Positions 4,970 to 5,221 of a stretch of DNA of 5,221 bases are shown here, piece by piece. Location of the stretch: the NCBI GenBank assembly GCA_964644025.1, contig CAZXVW010000257.1, forward strand, positions 1-5,221, written 5' to 3'. Source of the stretch: CAZXVW01 sp964644025. Lineage in GTDB: Bacteria > Acidobacteriota > Terriglobia > Bryobacterales > Bryobacteraceae. Every line of letters begins with the position of its first letter. Position 1 is the first letter of the stretch. Under the pieces are notes generated by a model. The model was given only the letters and a program-made list of their open reading frames with translations, was not told the origin of the DNA and did no database searches. Made by a program: the position numbers and the translations under genes.

Positions 4970-5102
4970 AATAGTGGGTGGTGGCGCAGACACGCCCGCG
5001 GAGGCTTCGGGCCGGACGCTGCCCCATCCGCTGGGCGGCGCACCGGGGCGGCGCCCAGGCAGGCCATGCGCCAGACGCATGGATCTGATAGCGTCATCCT
5101 AG

Positions 5103-5221
5103 ATGGCACCTGTAGAGAAAAGACCACCCCGCCGCCGCTTTTTGCGGTGCTCCGCGGCCGGCTTCGGCGGCGCCCTGACAATGTGCGGGCCGCGCGCTAC
5201 CGAGAAACGTCCGAACATTCT
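5103..5221 (+). CDS. Tat-exported sulfatase-like protein, N-terminal 39 residues (partial, runs off window)
   Basis: The frame opens at ATG 5103, directly after an in-frame TAG at 5100-5102, and stays open to the window end. Residues 9-15 read P-R-R-R-F-L-R, fitting the twin-arginine consensus (RR-x-F-L-K), followed by a hydrophobic stretch (C16 to about M27, SAAGFGGALTM). The sequence then reaches KRPNI at 35-39, with the last two bases (CT) fitting Leu or another CTN residue. K/RPNIL is the usual opening of the sulfatase (alkaline phosphatase superfamily) fold immediately after the signal peptide. Such enzymes hydrolyse sulfate esters, often on glycans, after folding and export through Tat. 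Residues L25-T26-M27-C28 resemble a degenerate lipobox, so lipid anchoring is possible. The catalytic C/S-x-P-x-R site lies outside the window. It is too short for ordinary ORF length cut-offs. The family call rests on a few residues plus context and is moderate. Confidence 0.6.
   Translation, partial: MAPVEKRPPRRRFLRCSAAGFGGALTMCGPRATEKRPNI

Larger units (their letters stand above)
4942..5102. promoter_or_regulatory. Divergent control region of the DUF1080 and sulfatase-like genes
   Basis: These 161 bases separate two outward-pointing genes. They contain the DUF1080 -10 (4950-4955), the palindrome at 4958-4969, and a 7-bp stem CCATGCG (5064-5070) / CGCATGG (5076-5082) with a 5-base loop, about 20 bases upstream of the sulfatase-like ATG. 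No clear -10 or Shine-Dalgarno is visible for the plus-strand gene; GATAGC at 5087-5092 is the best but poor candidate. Confidence 0.4.

Noticed and set aside
4420..4974. Plus-strand 184-codon frame antisense to the DUF1080 gene
   Set aside because: It mirrors the coding structure of the real gene and has no motifs of its own.
5136..5147. CCGC-TTTTT-GCGG-like stem as a terminator
   Set aside because: The T-run is in the loop rather than behind the stem, and the site lies inside the signal-peptide codons of the sulfatase-like gene.
4942..5181. 80-residue N-terminal extension of the DUF1080 protein
   Set aside because: It is Pro/Arg/Ala-rich without motifs, would bury the signal peptide, and overlaps the start of the divergent sulfatase-like gene.

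Overview
The window is GC-rich DNA carrying seven protein-coding genes, two of them cut by the window edges, plus one roughly 535-base stretch without a convincing gene. The gene content suggests a soil or sediment bacterium of the Acidobacteriota (Bryobacterales/Solibacter type): an exported DUF1080 protein beside a Tat-exported sulfatase, an orphan Flp pilin, and start codons lying directly behind -10-like hexamers. This placement is inference; Planctomycetota or Verrucomicrobiota would be the main alternatives. No phage, transposase, CRISPR, tRNA or rRNA sequence was seen, and the window reads as ordinary chromosome.

Layout. Bases 1-180 (+) are the last 59 codons of nadD (NAD biosynthesis). 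Bases 239-1516 (+) encode a LarA-like (DUF2088 / lactate racemase N-terminal type) protein whose ATG sits 6 bases behind TACAAT, so it is probably read from a leaderless or nearly leaderless mRNA. A strong intrinsic terminator at 1584-1624 serves the small flp gene on the opposite strand (1643-1831, -), a type IVb pilin with a textbook prepilin cleavage site. Bases 1832-2366 have no credible gene. They hold the flp leader (AT-richer, with small direct and inverted repeats) and a strong 12-bp hairpin at 2150-2186. Bases 2367-3554 (-) are kbl, a PLP-dependent glycine C-acetyltransferase / alpha-oxoamine synthase. Divergent from it is a small membrane protein with an NfeD-type OB domain (3660-4049, +); the two share a compact intergenic region in which one symmetric -10 hexamer could serve both strands. 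Converging on nfeD is a DUF1080 (3-keto-disaccharide hydrolase family) gene (4078-4941, -). Divergent from that gene, running off the window from 5103 (+), is the start of a sulfatase-like gene with a twin-arginine signal peptide.

Working together. The DUF1080 and sulfatase genes, both with export signals and sharing a 161-base divergent control region, are the most plausible functional pair: trimming sulfated or oxidised glycans outside the cytoplasm. nadD, the LarA-like gene, kbl and nfeD look like independently transcribed housekeeping or accessory metabolism genes. Nothing in the window amounts to a clearly new system. The most notable signals are the leaderless-type starts with a shared GC-rich palindrome upstream, the orphan pilin with its long leader, the isolated hairpin at 2150-2186, and the edge-truncated Tat sulfatase.
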